A stretch of DNA of 64,000 bases from Pantoea sp. Cy-639 (GCF_011752525.1 NZ_VWXI01000006.1:186001-250000), one strand, 5' to 3'. Counted from the first letter of the stretch, positions 26,681 to 35,921 are shown. Numbers and translations are program-made. The notes: generated by a model from the sequence alone, not told the origin.

Positions 26681-28122
26681 TGCGCTTGTCCGAACTCAAG
26701 GATGCCGGGCGTAGCCCGTCGTTGCCCCTGACTGTCACCCTGGCCGATGCTGCGGGCGTGGCCGACCTGCAACTGCTCAGCCTGTTGCGCGTGCTGCCTG
26801 GCCAGCGCTATGTCGGCGCCGGTATCTGGCGTGGTACCAAGGTGTTGGCCAAGCTGCTGGTCGGCGCCAGTGCCGCCCGGCACTTCCAGCGTGAGCTCGA
26901 GGGCGTGCGCCTGTTGGCCGGCCAGGGGCTGGTCACCCCGCAACTGCTGGCTGACGGCCTGAAAGAGGGCGAGGGTGGCTGGCTGCTGTTCGAATACCTG
27001 GAGGACGCCGAGAGCCTGGCCGATGCCTGGGCCCAGGTCGAGCGCCTGCCGGTGCTCGCCGACGAGCAGCACCTGGTGCTCGGCGAGGCGCTGACCGCAG
27101 TGGCGCAGATGCATGCCAAGGGCCTGTGGCAGGAAGACCTGCACCTGGACAACCTGCTGCGTCATGGCGCTCGTCTGTACCTGATCGATGGCGCCGGGAT
27201 CAAGGCCGAGACGCCAGGCCAGCAGTTGTCGCGCCAGCGTGTGCTGGAGAACCTCGGGGTGTTTTTCGCCCAGTTGCCCAAGCGCCTTGAACCGTTCATC
27301 GAAGAGTTGCTGGTGCACTACCTGCTGGCCAACGCCGAGCACGCGTTGCCACTGGAAGCGCTGCAGAAGCAAGTGGACAAGGTGCGTACCTGGCGGATGA
27401 AGGACTACCTGGACAAGGCCGGACGCGAATGCACGTTGTTCAGCGTGCAGCGCAACCTGTCCGGGCTGCGTGCCATTCGCCGGAGCGAGGTCGAGGCCAT
27501 GCTGCCGGTGCTGGAGCAGGCCGACGCGCTGATCGACCAGGGCCACCTGTACAAGACCGGCGGCGCGGCCAGCGTGGCGCGTATCGAGGTCGGCGGCCGC
27601 AGGCTGGTGCTCAAGCGCTACAACATCAAGAACACCGCCCACTGGTTCAAGCGCTTCTGGCGCCCGAGCCGGGCTTGGCATTCGTGGATCGAAGGCAACC
27701 GCCTGGCGTTCCTCGACATCGCTACCCCACGGCCTCTGGCGGTGCTCGAGCAGCGGGTCATGGGGCTGCGCAGCCGTGCCTACCTGGTGACCGAATACCT
27801 CGACGGCCCTGACCTGGCAGCTTGCTTCGCACCTTATGTGGAGAACGGCGATGCACCCGAGGAGCAGGTCGATGCGCTGGTGGCGCTGATGCAACAACTG
27901 ATCCGCGAGCGCATCAGCCATGGTGATTTCAAGGGCCACAACCTGTTCTGGCAGGACGGCCAGTGGTCGCTGATCGACCTGGACGCCATGTGCCAGCATG
28001 CCACCCAGCTCAGCTTCGCCCCGGCCTATTCCCGCGACCGTGCACGCCTGCTGCGCAACTGGCCGAGCGGCAGCGCTCTGCATCAGCGCCTGGATCGCCT
28101 GTTGCCGCGCCTGGCCGAGTAA
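26680..28122 (+). CDS. Tandem kinase-fold LPS core protein (WapQ-like)
   Basis: 480-aa last gene of the LPS operon, starting on the last base of the previous stop. It contains two kinase-like lobes. The N-terminal copy (~30-240) has WQEDLHLDNLL and LYLIDGAGI. The C-terminal copy (~290-470) has GHLYKTGGAASVARIEV (P-loop-like), LVLKRYN, SHGDFKGHNLFW and WSLIDLDAM. The C-terminal copy has the more complete H-G-D/N/D-L-D set, so it is the likelier active kinase. The P. aeruginosa counterpart is thought to be WapQ. A hairpin (28129-28165) follows. Confidence 0.8.
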   Translation: MRLSELKDAGRSPSLPLTVTLADAAGVADLQLLSLLRVLPGQRYVGAGIWRGTKVLAKLLVGASAARHFQRELEGVRLLAGQGLVTPQLLADGLKEGEGGWLLFEYLEDAESLADAWAQVERLPVLADEQHLVLGEALTAVAQMHAKGLWQEDLHLDNLLRHGARLYLIDGAGIKAETPGQQLSRQRVLENLGVFFAQLPKRLEPFIEELLVHYLLANAEHALPLEALQKQVDKVRTWRMKDYLDKAGRECTLFSVQRNLSGLRAIRRSEVEAMLPVLEQADALIDQGHLYKTGGAASVARIEVGGRRLVLKRYNIKNTAHWFKRFWRPSRAWHSWIEGNRLAFLDIATPRPLAVLEQRVMGLRSRAYLVTEYLDGPDLAACFAPYVENGDAPEEQVDALVALMQQLIRERISHGDFKGHNLFWQDGQWSLIDLDAMCQHATQLSFAPAYSRDRARLLRNWPSGSALHQRLDRLLPRLAE

Positions 28123-28128
28123 CCTGTA

Positions 28129-28165
28129 CAGCCACTCATGTGCCCCGCAGGTACGTGAGTGGCTG
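28129..28165. terminator. Bidirectional hairpin between LPS operon and toxin-like gene
   Basis: 12-bp inverted repeat with one mismatch (CAGCCACTCATG 28129-28140 with CGTGAGTGGCTG 28154-28165). It lies in the 56-bp gap between two convergent genes. Confidence 0.55.
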
Positions 28166-28178
28166 AGGTCGGGCTTAG

Positions 28179-30968
28179 TCAGTCCAGCGTCAGCCAGCCA
28201 CTGCTGCGACCAGCCTGGCGTACCCGTATCCGCCACCTGTCCCCCAGTTTGCGCAGCACTGCCCAGGCCTGAACCATGCCTTGGGCGTTCTCGGCGATCT
28301 GCAGGTGATAGTGCCCATCCAACAAGTGCCTGCGTACCGGTAGCTGCCTGCCGTTTATCTCCAGGTAAAGGTAGCCCTGGGCTTCGAACAGCTCCGTTTG
28401 CTCCGCCATCGGCGTTCCTGCCCGTGCAGGTTCTAGCCGGCTGTCGTCGAGGAGCTGGCGTATGTCCGGCAGGCCGTCATGCCAGAGCACGGTCGAGTCG
28501 ATCACCCAGGTGCCGTCGCGCAGGCGCTTCACGGGTTGCCTGATATAGGCATCCGGCTGACTGGGGTCGGTCGCACGCCAGCGCTGGCCGTCGAAACTGA
28601 CCTGGTAGAAGCGTCCTTGGGGGTCGCGGATGTAGTACTGGGTCAGGCCAGGGTTGGTGCCGGTCTTTTCAAACACCCCCTCGCCGTGGAGGCCGTCGAT
28701 GCGATAGCGCAACTGGCTGGCCTCGACGGGTGCCGCATAGCGCGGTGGCAGGGTAAGGGGACGTGGTGGTGGCAGCCCCCTGACCGCGCGGCGCATCAGC
28801 GTCGAGCCGGAAAAGCCCTTGACCCCGGTCGCGCCGGGGCTCAGGCCGCCGACGATATTGTTCACGGCATCGAGGCTGTGGCTAAGGGCCGAGAACGTGT
28901 GGTGCAGGGCTTCCTCATGGTTGTCCATGCCCATGGCTTGCACGCCATCCAGCACTGAGATGACCAGGCGGCCGAACGCCAGGGCGGCCATGGCCGGGTA
29001 GGGCAGCACCAGGCTGACCAGGTCGAGTGTCAGGCGCAGCGCATCCAGGCCGAAGCGGCCCAGCAGTTCGCGATTGCTGCGGCTGGCCGCGTCGGTCTGG
29101 GCCATCATGCTGCTGACCTCGGCACGGTAGATTGCGTCGAACAGGTGGCCTTCGATGATCGGGCGCTGCACATGGGGCCCCAGCCTGCCTTTGCGCAGCA
29201 GCTTGTCGAGCTTGCGCGGATTGGCCAGTGGCATGCGCGCGAGCACGTACTCGCGCAGCGGCGCCTGGCCACGCAGGTCGCGCAATAGTTCGCGGGTATT
29301 GCGGTACTCACGCCAAGGGCGTCGATCCGGCACGTCCGGTGCGTAGATCACCACCCGCGTGCTGCGTGGCTGGTCGCTGTCGAGCAGGAGCAGGCCTTGC
29401 ACGGTATGGCCCTGGATGAGCAACTGGCGTGCGTTGATCCGCTGACCGGTGGAGGCCAGGCGTCCATGATGCTCCGGTTGTTCGATGAGCGAGCGGGCCC
29501 AGGCATAGCCATGCTCGTCGGGGTCGGCGAGAAAGTGCCCGGCATAGCGCGCCTTGGCGGCCTCGGCGTGCAGGCGCGCGCGGTTGATCCGGGCGTGGGC
29601 CTGGCGACGCCATTGCGCCTGTTCCGAATCGAGCAGGTGTCGCTTGAGAAAGCGGTTGTAGCTGGTGCCTGCCTCAAGGTCGCGAACGAGCTGTTTGACT
29701 CGCTGCGGGGTCAGGGCCTCGATGGCTTCGCCGTCGTTCCGGTGCACCCGGGCCGTGAGCCAGTAGTCGACATCGAACCAGGCGATGTTGAGCAAGGCGA
29801 GGTTCTCGAGTGTGTAGGTAACCGGGATCCGTTCGATCGTCTCGTCGGTATGCGCGCGACTGTTGGCGGCTATGTAGGCCGAAGGTAGCAAGGGGTTGAT
29901 CAGGGGGCCGGTACGCCGGGCCAGGGTGACGCTGACGCGGATGTCCTCGGCAGGTATGTCGATCCCGGGGTTCCAGCGCAAGCCTTCGTCCAGGCGGGCC
30001 CGGACCCAGCTCGACAGGGTGTTGCGTTGCTGGAACTGTTCCAGCGTCAGCAGGCCGGGAGCGCCGGCCAGGGCGATCGCCCCCGCCAGCTCTTGCAGGG
30101 TCTGCATGATATGCGCAAGGGCTTGCGGGGAGGCTTCGTGCAGCCAGGGCGGCAAGTGCTTTTCCAGCAGCAGGGCATAGCGGGTGGCGAGCGGTTGTTT
30201 ACTGCCGATCTGCGCTGTCAGGTCCAGTGCCTGCTCGAGCTGGTCGGCCTGCGCGGTCGATGGCATCTGCCATAGGGCGCCGAGTCGGGCCCGCTGCTGC
30301 TCGATCAGGCAGTCGGCCTGATAGACAAAAGGGTCGTCGGCGTACCACTCGTAGCGCAGCCGGTCGGCCTGCTGAACGGTCGTCAGGTCTTCCGGGCGTT
30401 CGAGCAGTGCCAGCAAGGCCTGGGACTGCAAGGGATCGTCGAGTCGTTCGCAAAGCTCGACATGCAGCGCGGCCAGGTCGCTGAAGGCTTCTATGCCGTG
30501 GGGCAAGCTGTACAACAGGGCCTTGCCCTGGATCTGCCCGGGAACAGCTTCGAGGCCGGGCGGCGCGGCGACGATCACCAGGGTACCCGGCAGATGACAG
30601 CGGCGGTTCGGGCTGCGTGTACTGAAGCATGGGCGGAAGATCTCGGCGCGAAGCTGCCTCGAGGCCTGGCGTTGCCAGGCTAACGGGTAGCTCAGGCAGG
30701 TGCGCAGGAGGAATTCGTCCGTGTCGTCGAGGGTGCCGTCGGCCAGGCGCAATTCGAGTTCGGCCAGCAGTTGCGCCTGGCGTAGCCGGGCCAGCTGAGT
30801 CTGGCGGTTATCGCCGTTGGCCCCTTTGGTGTGCCAGAAGTGGGCCAGTGCGCTGTACAACTGCTGGCGTTGCTGCGCGGGTGCAAGGCGCGGGTCGAGG
30901 GTCGGCTGCCCCAGTTGCAGCGCAGTGATGCGCGCATCCAGGGCTTCGAGGCGTTGAAGAGGGGTCAT
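28179..30968 (-). CDS. Dermonecrotic-toxin-like protein (DUF6543 type)
   Basis: 929-aa protein from the ATG at 30968, chosen because AAGGAG precedes it by 7 bp. It resembles the large Pseudomonas proteins annotated 'dermonecrotic toxin domain / DUF6543'. Segments seen: GTLVIVAAPPG followed by LLYSLPHGIEAFSDLAALH (~145-175); a second unit with NPLLPSAYIAANSRAHTD and LTPQRVKQLVRDLEAG (~370-455); a hydrophobic stretch LTLDLVSLVLPYPAMAALAFG (~660) that could insert in membranes; and a C-terminal ~170-aa domain. There is no signal peptide, PAAR, VgrG or Rhs shell, and no identifiable immunity gene. It is shorter than many relatives (1,500-2,000 aa), so the usual C-terminal repeats may be absent. 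It is monocistronic, between core LPS and iron genes. Toxic activity is inferred from family name only. Confidence 0.7.
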   Translation of the reverse strand: MTPLQRLEALDARITALQLGQPTLDPRLAPAQQRQQLYSALAHFWHTKGANGDNRQTQLARLRQAQLLAELELRLADGTLDDTDEFLLRTCLSYPLAWQRQASRQLRAEIFRPCFSTRSPNRRCHLPGTLVIVAAPPGLEAVPGQIQGKALLYSLPHGIEAFSDLAALHVELCERLDDPLQSQALLALLERPEDLTTVQQADRLRYEWYADDPFVYQADCLIEQQRARLGALWQMPSTAQADQLEQALDLTAQIGSKQPLATRYALLLEKHLPPWLHEASPQALAHIMQTLQELAGAIALAGAPGLLTLEQFQQRNTLSSWVRARLDEGLRWNPGIDIPAEDIRVSVTLARRTGPLINPLLPSAYIAANSRAHTDETIERIPVTYTLENLALLNIAWFDVDYWLTARVHRNDGEAIEALTPQRVKQLVRDLEAGTSYNRFLKRHLLDSEQAQWRRQAHARINRARLHAEAAKARYAGHFLADPDEHGYAWARSLIEQPEHHGRLASTGQRINARQLLIQGHTVQGLLLLDSDQPRSTRVVIYAPDVPDRRPWREYRNTRELLRDLRGQAPLREYVLARMPLANPRKLDKLLRKGRLGPHVQRPIIEGHLFDAIYRAEVSSMMAQTDAASRSNRELLGRFGLDALRLTLDLVSLVLPYPAMAALAFGRLVISVLDGVQAMGMDNHEEALHHTFSALSHSLDAVNNIVGGLSPGATGVKGFSGSTLMRRAVRGLPPPRPLTLPPRYAAPVEASQLRYRIDGLHGEGVFEKTGTNPGLTQYYIRDPQGRFYQVSFDGQRWRATDPSQPDAYIRQPVKRLRDGTWVIDSTVLWHDGLPDIRQLLDDSRLEPARAGTPMAEQTELFEAQGYLYLEINGRQLPVRRHLLDGHYHLQIAENAQGMVQAWAVLRKLGDRWRIRVRQAGRSSGWLTLD

Positions 30969-31034
30969 GGTGCAGCTCCTTGGCAAACGGGAGCCCACCC
31001 TGCGGGTTGCCAGGCGAGGCCTGGCGGTAACCGG

Positions 31035-31220
31035 CTATCGCTGGCGCCGCGGCCAGAAGCCGCTCAACCCCAGCGCCGCCGACAGCCCCAGGCCCAGCCA
31101 GGCCAGGCTGTCCCAGACCCCGTCACCGAGCAGGGCGGCGAACAGCCCGGCGCCGCTGAGCACGGCGATCAGCAGCGGCCAGGCGAATATCCGTCGAGTC
31201 GATTGCGACCTGTGGCTCAT
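31035..31220 (-). CDS. Small two-helix membrane protein, unknown (iron operon)
   Basis: 61-aa protein whose start ATG overlaps the stop of the PepSY gene (ATGA), so it is translationally coupled to it. Two hydrophobic segments (WPLLIAVLSGAGLFAALL and a Leu/Gly-rich stretch, ~35-52) are joined by GDGVWD, with a basic tail FWPRRQR. No family recognised. The position suggests a role with the PepSY protein, for example in reduction or release of iron from the siderophore at the inner membrane (inference). Confidence 0.65.
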   Translation of the reverse strand: MSHRSQSTRRIFAWPLLIAVLSGAGLFAALLGDGVWDSLAWLGLGLSAALGLSGFWPRRQR

Positions 31221-32329
31221 GCCCGTGCCTCCCGTGGCTTGCGCTGTTTGCCCCACCACAGGTACAGGCCGCTGCCGAGCACGATGATGGTCAGGATGTC
31301 GAGCAGAGCCCAGAGGATCTGCATTGGCCGTCCGCCGTAGTCACCGAAGTGCAGGGGTTGCGATAGACCCATGGCGTCCATGTACCAAGGGCGCTCGCCG
31401 ACTGCTGTCACCTCCAGGGTGCGGGCATCGATCAGCACGGGTGTGAGCAGGTGCGAGGTCAGGTGGGTGGCGCCGTTCATGAAGACTGCGTAATGGTGCT
31501 CGCTGGAGAACCGGGTGCCGGGGAAGGCGATGAAGTCCGGGCGCATGCCGGGCGCGGCCTCGGCGGCGATGTCCAGCAGCCGCGTGGCGGGTGCGCGTTC
31601 GGTGAGCGGCGGGGCATCGCGGTAGGGCGCGACCATCGCTGCCAGGCTGTCGTTGCGCCAGGCGGCGATGACCAGGTCGGACAGCGCGCTGATCACCCCG
31701 GTGACCCCGACCACCAGGGCCCAGGTCAGGGTGACCACGCCGATCAGGTTGTGCAGGTCGAGCCAGCGCAGCCGACGCGACTTGTCGTGGCGCACCGTGG
31801 CGAAACGCAGGCGGCGCATGAACGGCGCGTACAGCACGGTGCCGGAGATGATCGCGACGATGAACAGCACGCCCATGAACGCCAGCAGCAGCTTGCCGGG
31901 CAGGCCGGCGAACATGTCCACGTGCAGGCGCAGCATGGTCATCATGAAGCCGCCGTTGGACGCCGGCATGGCTACCGCCTCGCCGGTGCGGGCGTCGAGC
32001 ATGAAGGTATGCGAGTCGTTGGGGTCGGTACCGGCGGTGGCGGCCATGATGGTCAGCACCCCGTCGGGTTCGTCCTTGTCGTAGCCGAAATACTGCACCA
32101 CTTCGCCGGGGCGGTGCCGCTCGGCCTGGATGACCAGTTGCTGCAGGTCAAGCTGCGGGGTGCCGGCGGGCATCTCGCGCAATTCGGGGGCATCGCCCAG
32201 CAGGTGCTCGAGTTCGTGGTGGAAGATCAGCGGCAGGCCGGTCAGTGCGAGCAGCAGCAGGAACAGCGTGCATACCAGGCTGCTCCAGGTGTGGATCGCC
32301 GACCAGCGGCGGATGGTTTGGCTTTTCAT
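31217..32329 (-). CDS. PepSY-associated transmembrane protein (siderophore-iron reductase candidate)
   Basis: 370-aa inner-membrane protein. The start is at the ATG at 32329, not the adjacent GTG at 32332, because the AAGGAG upstream is too close to the GTG. The N-terminal helix SLVCTLFLLLLALTGLPLIFH is followed by a periplasmic PepSY-containing loop. Further helices are LLAFMGVLFIVAIISGTVL, VVTLTWALVVGVTGVISAL and a C-terminal LWALLDILTIIVLGSGLYLWW, giving the four-helix PepSY-TM pattern. Relatives such as FoxB sit beside hydroxamate receptors and help take iron off the siderophore. It is third in the receptor operon, 86 bp after the receptor, with a REP hairpin between. Confidence 0.85.
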   Translation of the reverse strand: MKSQTIRRWSAIHTWSSLVCTLFLLLLALTGLPLIFHHELEHLLGDAPELREMPAGTPQLDLQQLVIQAERHRPGEVVQYFGYDKDEPDGVLTIMAATAGTDPNDSHTFMLDARTGEAVAMPASNGGFMMTMLRLHVDMFAGLPGKLLLAFMGVLFIVAIISGTVLYAPFMRRLRFATVRHDKSRRLRWLDLHNLIGVVTLTWALVVGVTGVISALSDLVIAAWRNDSLAAMVAPYRDAPPLTERAPATRLLDIAAEAAPGMRPDFIAFPGTRFSSEHHYAVFMNGATHLTSHLLTPVLIDARTLEVTAVGERPWYMDAMGLSQPLHFGDYGGRPMQILWALLDILTIIVLGSGLYLWWGKQRKPREARA

Positions 32330-32343
32330 CACGGCTCCTTACG

Positions 32344-32411
32344 CCATCGCGGGGCAAGCCCGCTTCCACGCCGAGAGGGAACGGCGTGTGAGCGGGCTGG
32401 CCACGCGATGG
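32344..32411. repeat. Nested REP-like hairpin inside the iron operon
   Basis: Three nested inverted pairs: CCATCGCG/CGCGATGG (32344-32351, 32404-32411), AGCCCGCT/AGCGGGCT (32357-32364, 32391-32398) and CACGCCG/CGGCGTG (32367-32373, 32382-32388). It lies between the receptor stop and the PepSY start and could protect the receptor mRNA or attenuate downstream expression. Confidence 0.7.
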
Positions 32412-32415
32412 GTAT

Positions 32416-34848
32416 TCACCACTTGTAGGTGGCGCTGGCGACCACGCTGCGCTGGTCGCCGTAGTAGCAGTAGTACCCGTCGCAGGTGGAGAGGTAGTCC
32501 TTGTTCAGCAGGTTGGTGGCGTTGATTGCCACCGAGGCGCCTTTGAGGCTGTTGTCCAGGCGGCCCAGGTCGTAGTGCACGGCGGCGTCGAACACGGTGT
32601 AGGCATTGGCCTTGCCCAGCCAGGTGTTCTCCTGGTTGCCATAGGTGTTGCCGGTGTAGCGTGCGCCCAGACCGATACCGAATCCGTCGAGCACGCCGGT
32701 GTGCCAGGTGTAGTCGGTCCACAGCGAGGCCTGCTGATTCGGCATCAGTTGCAGCCGGTTGCCTTTGTACTGGCCGTTCTGCACCTCGGATTTGGCCAGG
32801 GTATAGGCGGCCACCACTTTCAGGTTCTCGGTCACATCGGAGACGGCTTCGAGTTCCAGGCCGCGAACCTTGACCTCGCCAGTCTGGCTGGTGACGGCTA
32901 CACCGCCGTTGTTGTTGGTGACCAGGATGTTCTTCTGGGTCAGGTCATACACTGCGGCGGAGAGCAGGGTATTGGAGCCAGGTGGCTGGTACTTGATGCC
33001 CAGTTCCCATTGCTTGCCTTCGGTGGGCTTGAAGGTTTTCAGTGGGTCGGCATCGGCACTGCTGGCCGGCTGGAAGGACTCTGCGTACGACAGGTAGGGC
33101 ACGAAACCGGAGTCGAAGACGTAGCTGATCGCCGCATTGCCACTGAACTGGCTGTCGCGCTGGGTATTGGTGGCATCGCCCTTGTTGAAGAACTTGGTAC
33201 CGGTGTGTACCCAGTCCTGACGTCCGCCCAGGGTCAGGCGCCACTTGTCCAGCGCCATCTGGTCCTGGAGGTAGAGGCCGGTCTGGACGGTCTTCTGGTT
33301 GTAGTCGTAGAACGCCTCGGAGCGGTCCGGGCGAGTGATCGGCACGCCGTAAACCGGGTTGATGGCATTGGTGGGGGGGACGTTGAAACCGTAGATCGCC
33401 AGGTAGTCGTGATCGGTGCGCTGGTGGTCCAGGCCGATCAGCACAGTGTGGCTGATGGCGCCGGTGGCGAAGTCTGCCTGGAAGTTGTTGTCCACGGCGA
33501 ACTGGCCGATGTCCTCATCGACATTGGTGGACATGCGGTTGACCGTGCCATCGTTCTGAACAGGGCCGCCGGGTGAGTAGTAGGCGCCGGGGGTAATGGT
33601 CTGGAACGACAGGTCCGATTTTGTGTAGCGCAGGTTCTGACGGAATTGCCAGACATCATTGAAGCGATGCTCGAAGGCATAGCCCAGCGCATAGTAGGTA
33701 CGGTCGTAGAACTCGTAGTCTGGGTCGCCGAGGTTCTTGTGGTGCGAGATCTTGCCGAACGGCATGCCGATCTTGGTGCCCTGGATCGGGCGGAACTGGC
33801 TGGTGGCCCCGGTATCGTCGCGGGTGAACTGCGAGAGGAAGGTCAGCGATGTGTCTTCGTCGATGTTCCACGTCAGGCTCGGGGCGATGTTGTAGCGCTT
33901 GTCCTCGATATGGTCGACCTGGGTGCCGCCGTCGCGCAGCACGCCACTGATGCTGTAGAGGAACTGGCCTTGGTCATCGATCTTGCCGGTGCTGGCAAAG
34001 TTGATCTGACGATGGTTGTCGCTGCCGTATTGCAACTGGACCTCATGGCTGCTCTCGGCTTGCGGGCGACGACTGACCATGTCCAGCAGGCCGCCGGGCG
34101 GGGTCTGGCCGTAGATCGAGGAGGCGGGGCCGCGCAGCAGTGCGAGGCGGTCCAGGTTCCAGGTTTCGGCTTTGGGGTTGGCATAGACGCCGCGTGGCAG
34201 TGGCAGGCCGTCGAGGAACTGGGTCGGCTCGAAGCCGCGTACCCGCATCCAGTCGTAGCGGGTGTCGTTGCCATAGCTGGCGGAGACGATGCCAGGCATG
34301 TACTTCACCGCGTCATCGAGGCTGTGCACGCCGCGGTCGCTCATCTGCTGGCGCGTGGCGACGGAAATGGAACGTGGTACTTCGACCAGCGCGGTGTCGG
34401 TCTTGGTACCGGCGGCGGTGCGCTTGGCGGTATAGCCCTCCACGGGGCCCCAGGCGCTTTCATAGCTGCTGTTGGCGTCGATGTTGGTTTCCGGCAGCGC
34501 CAGGCTGCCCTCGACTACGGCCACCAGGCTGTAGCTGCCGGCGTTGCTCTGCTGCAGTTGCAAGCCGGTACCCCGCAGGGCGGCCTGCAACGCGCCGGCG
34601 GCGTCGTACTGGCCATTGACGGGGGCCGAGGTGCGGCCATCGACCAGGCCTGGGTCCAGGGCCAGGGCGATGCCGGCCTGGCTGGCGATCTGGTTCAGGG
34701 TGTTGGCCAGCGGGCCGCTGGGCAGGTTGTAGGCCCGTGGCGCGGTCTGTTCGGCGGCGAACAGGGCCGGGCTGGCCAACGGGGCGGCCAGGCCGATGGC
34801 CAGGGCCATCAGGCTGGGGCGAAGCAAAGCATCAACGGCACGGGACAT
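32416..34848 (-). CDS. TonB-dependent siderophore receptor with signalling domain (hydroxamate type)
   Basis: 810-aa outer-membrane receptor from the ATG at 34848 (AGGAG upstream; it opens the signal peptide ending at about SPALFAAE). Order: signal peptide; secretin/TonB short N-terminal signalling domain (~35-110, YNLPSGPLANTLNQIASQAG); plug domain (VPRSISVATRQQM, DWMRVRGFEPTQFLDG, LLRGPASSIYGQTPPGGLLD); 22-strand barrel ending in aromatic YKW. The C-terminal STCDGYYCYYGDQRSV resembles the disulfide-bearing end of FhuA/FoxA-type ferric-hydroxamate receptors, so ferrioxamine or ferrichrome is a reasonable guess. The signalling domain fits the fecI/fecR pair upstream. Confidence 0.92.
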   Translation of the reverse strand: MSRAVDALLRPSLMALAIGLAAPLASPALFAAEQTAPRAYNLPSGPLANTLNQIASQAGIALALDPGLVDGRTSAPVNGQYDAAGALQAALRGTGLQLQQSNAGSYSLVAVVEGSLALPETNIDANSSYESAWGPVEGYTAKRTAAGTKTDTALVEVPRSISVATRQQMSDRGVHSLDDAVKYMPGIVSASYGNDTRYDWMRVRGFEPTQFLDGLPLPRGVYANPKAETWNLDRLALLRGPASSIYGQTPPGGLLDMVSRRPQAESSHEVQLQYGSDNHRQINFASTGKIDDQGQFLYSISGVLRDGGTQVDHIEDKRYNIAPSLTWNIDEDTSLTFLSQFTRDDTGATSQFRPIQGTKIGMPFGKISHHKNLGDPDYEFYDRTYYALGYAFEHRFNDVWQFRQNLRYTKSDLSFQTITPGAYYSPGGPVQNDGTVNRMSTNVDEDIGQFAVDNNFQADFATGAISHTVLIGLDHQRTDHDYLAIYGFNVPPTNAINPVYGVPITRPDRSEAFYDYNQKTVQTGLYLQDQMALDKWRLTLGGRQDWVHTGTKFFNKGDATNTQRDSQFSGNAAISYVFDSGFVPYLSYAESFQPASSADADPLKTFKPTEGKQWELGIKYQPPGSNTLLSAAVYDLTQKNILVTNNNGGVAVTSQTGEVKVRGLELEAVSDVTENLKVVAAYTLAKSEVQNGQYKGNRLQLMPNQQASLWTDYTWHTGVLDGFGIGLGARYTGNTYGNQENTWLGKANAYTVFDAAVHYDLGRLDNSLKGASVAINATNLLNKDYLSTCDGYYCYYGDQRSVVASATYKW

Positions 34849-34964
34849 GCAGCGGCTCCTCGACGAAATAGTGCTGACTGCTTCCTTGCCGAGCGAGAGT
34901 GGAAAAGTGACAGGGGGCTGGTTAAATTTTTTTGCAGCGTCCGGACGGGGTGTCGGTGACCGGG

Positions 34965-35921
34965 CTATCGTGCGCTGACGGTCACCCACCACGGCGTGTG
35001 CCGCTCGATCTTCACCGGCAGTGCCGGCACCAGCGAGGCCAGGGCCAGGTCGGTGTCGCTCAGTGGGAAGCTGCCGCTGACGCGTAGGTCGGCGACGGCG
35101 TCGGCGACCCCGAGGTGGCCGTTGCGGTACTGGCCAAGGGTCGCGACCAGGTCGGCCAGGCGCACGTTGTCCACCACCAGCATGCCGCGGGCCCAGGCAT
35201 CGCTGCCGACCGCCACGGGGCCGACCTGGCCGAGGCCATCGGCGCTCATCAGCACTTGCTGGCCTTCGCGCAGGACCTGCTCGTCACCGCTGTTCTGCGG
35301 CTTGGCCGCCACCGACGATTGCAGCACCTCGAGGCGGGTGCCGGCGTCCTCGCGCTTGACCAGGAAACGCGTACCCAGCGGGCGCAGGCGGCCGTCATCG
35401 GTACGGACCAGCAACGGACGGCTGTCGTCGTGGCCGGTCTCCACGGAGATCTCCCCCTGGTGCAGCACGATCAGCCGTTGCTCGCCCTTGAAGTCGATGT
35501 CCACGGCGGTGTGGGTGTTCAGGCTCAGCAGGGTGCCGTCTTCCAAGCGCAGGGTGCGCATCTCGCCAGTGGCGGTACGCTGGTCGGCCAGCCAGTAGCT
35601 CGGCGCCAGCGTCGGCACTCCGGCCCAGGCCAGCAGGCCGCCCAGCAGCAGTACGCTGGCCAGGCCGCCACCAAGGCCTGCGAGGCGTTGGCGCAGGCCG
35701 GCGCGCGATTGCATCAGGGTGTGGCGCACCGGGCCGGCCATGACGCTGACGCGCTGGTCGAGCACGCCCAGTTGCCGCCAGGCGCGGGCGTGCTCTTCGT
35801 TGGCGGCGTGCCAGTGCATGAAGGCGCTGTGCTGCTCCGAGGTACCGCTGTCTTCGTCCAGGCACAGCTTCCAGGCGATGGCCGCTTCCAGCACCTTGCC
35901 CGAGACCGGGGCATTGCTCAT
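34965..35921 (-). CDS. FecR-type anti-sigma / signal-transducing protein
   Basis: 318-aa inner-membrane regulator from the ATG at 35921, which overlaps the sigma-factor stop (ATGA) and has GGAG upstream. The cytoplasmic N-terminal DUF4880/anti-sigma part contains AIAWKLCLDEDSGTSEQ and FMHWHAANEEHARAW. A single transmembrane helix follows (GLASVLLLGGLLAWAGV, ~98-114). The periplasmic FecR domain has the motifs TGEMRTLRLEDGTLLSLNTHTAVDI and GEISVETGHD. It senses the receptor's signalling domain and then releases or activates the ECF sigma. Confidence 0.93.
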   Translation of the reverse strand: MSNAPVSGKVLEAAIAWKLCLDEDSGTSEQHSAFMHWHAANEEHARAWRQLGVLDQRVSVMAGPVRHTLMQSRAGLRQRLAGLGGGLASVLLLGGLLAWAGVPTLAPSYWLADQRTATGEMRTLRLEDGTLLSLNTHTAVDIDFKGEQRLIVLHQGEISVETGHDDSRPLLVRTDDGRLRPLGTRFLVKREDAGTRLEVLQSSVAAKPQNSGDEQVLREGQQVLMSADGLGQVGPVAVGSDAWARGMLVVDNVRLADLVATLGQYRNGHLGVADAVADLRVSGSFPLSDTDLALASLVPALPVKIERHTPWWVTVSAR

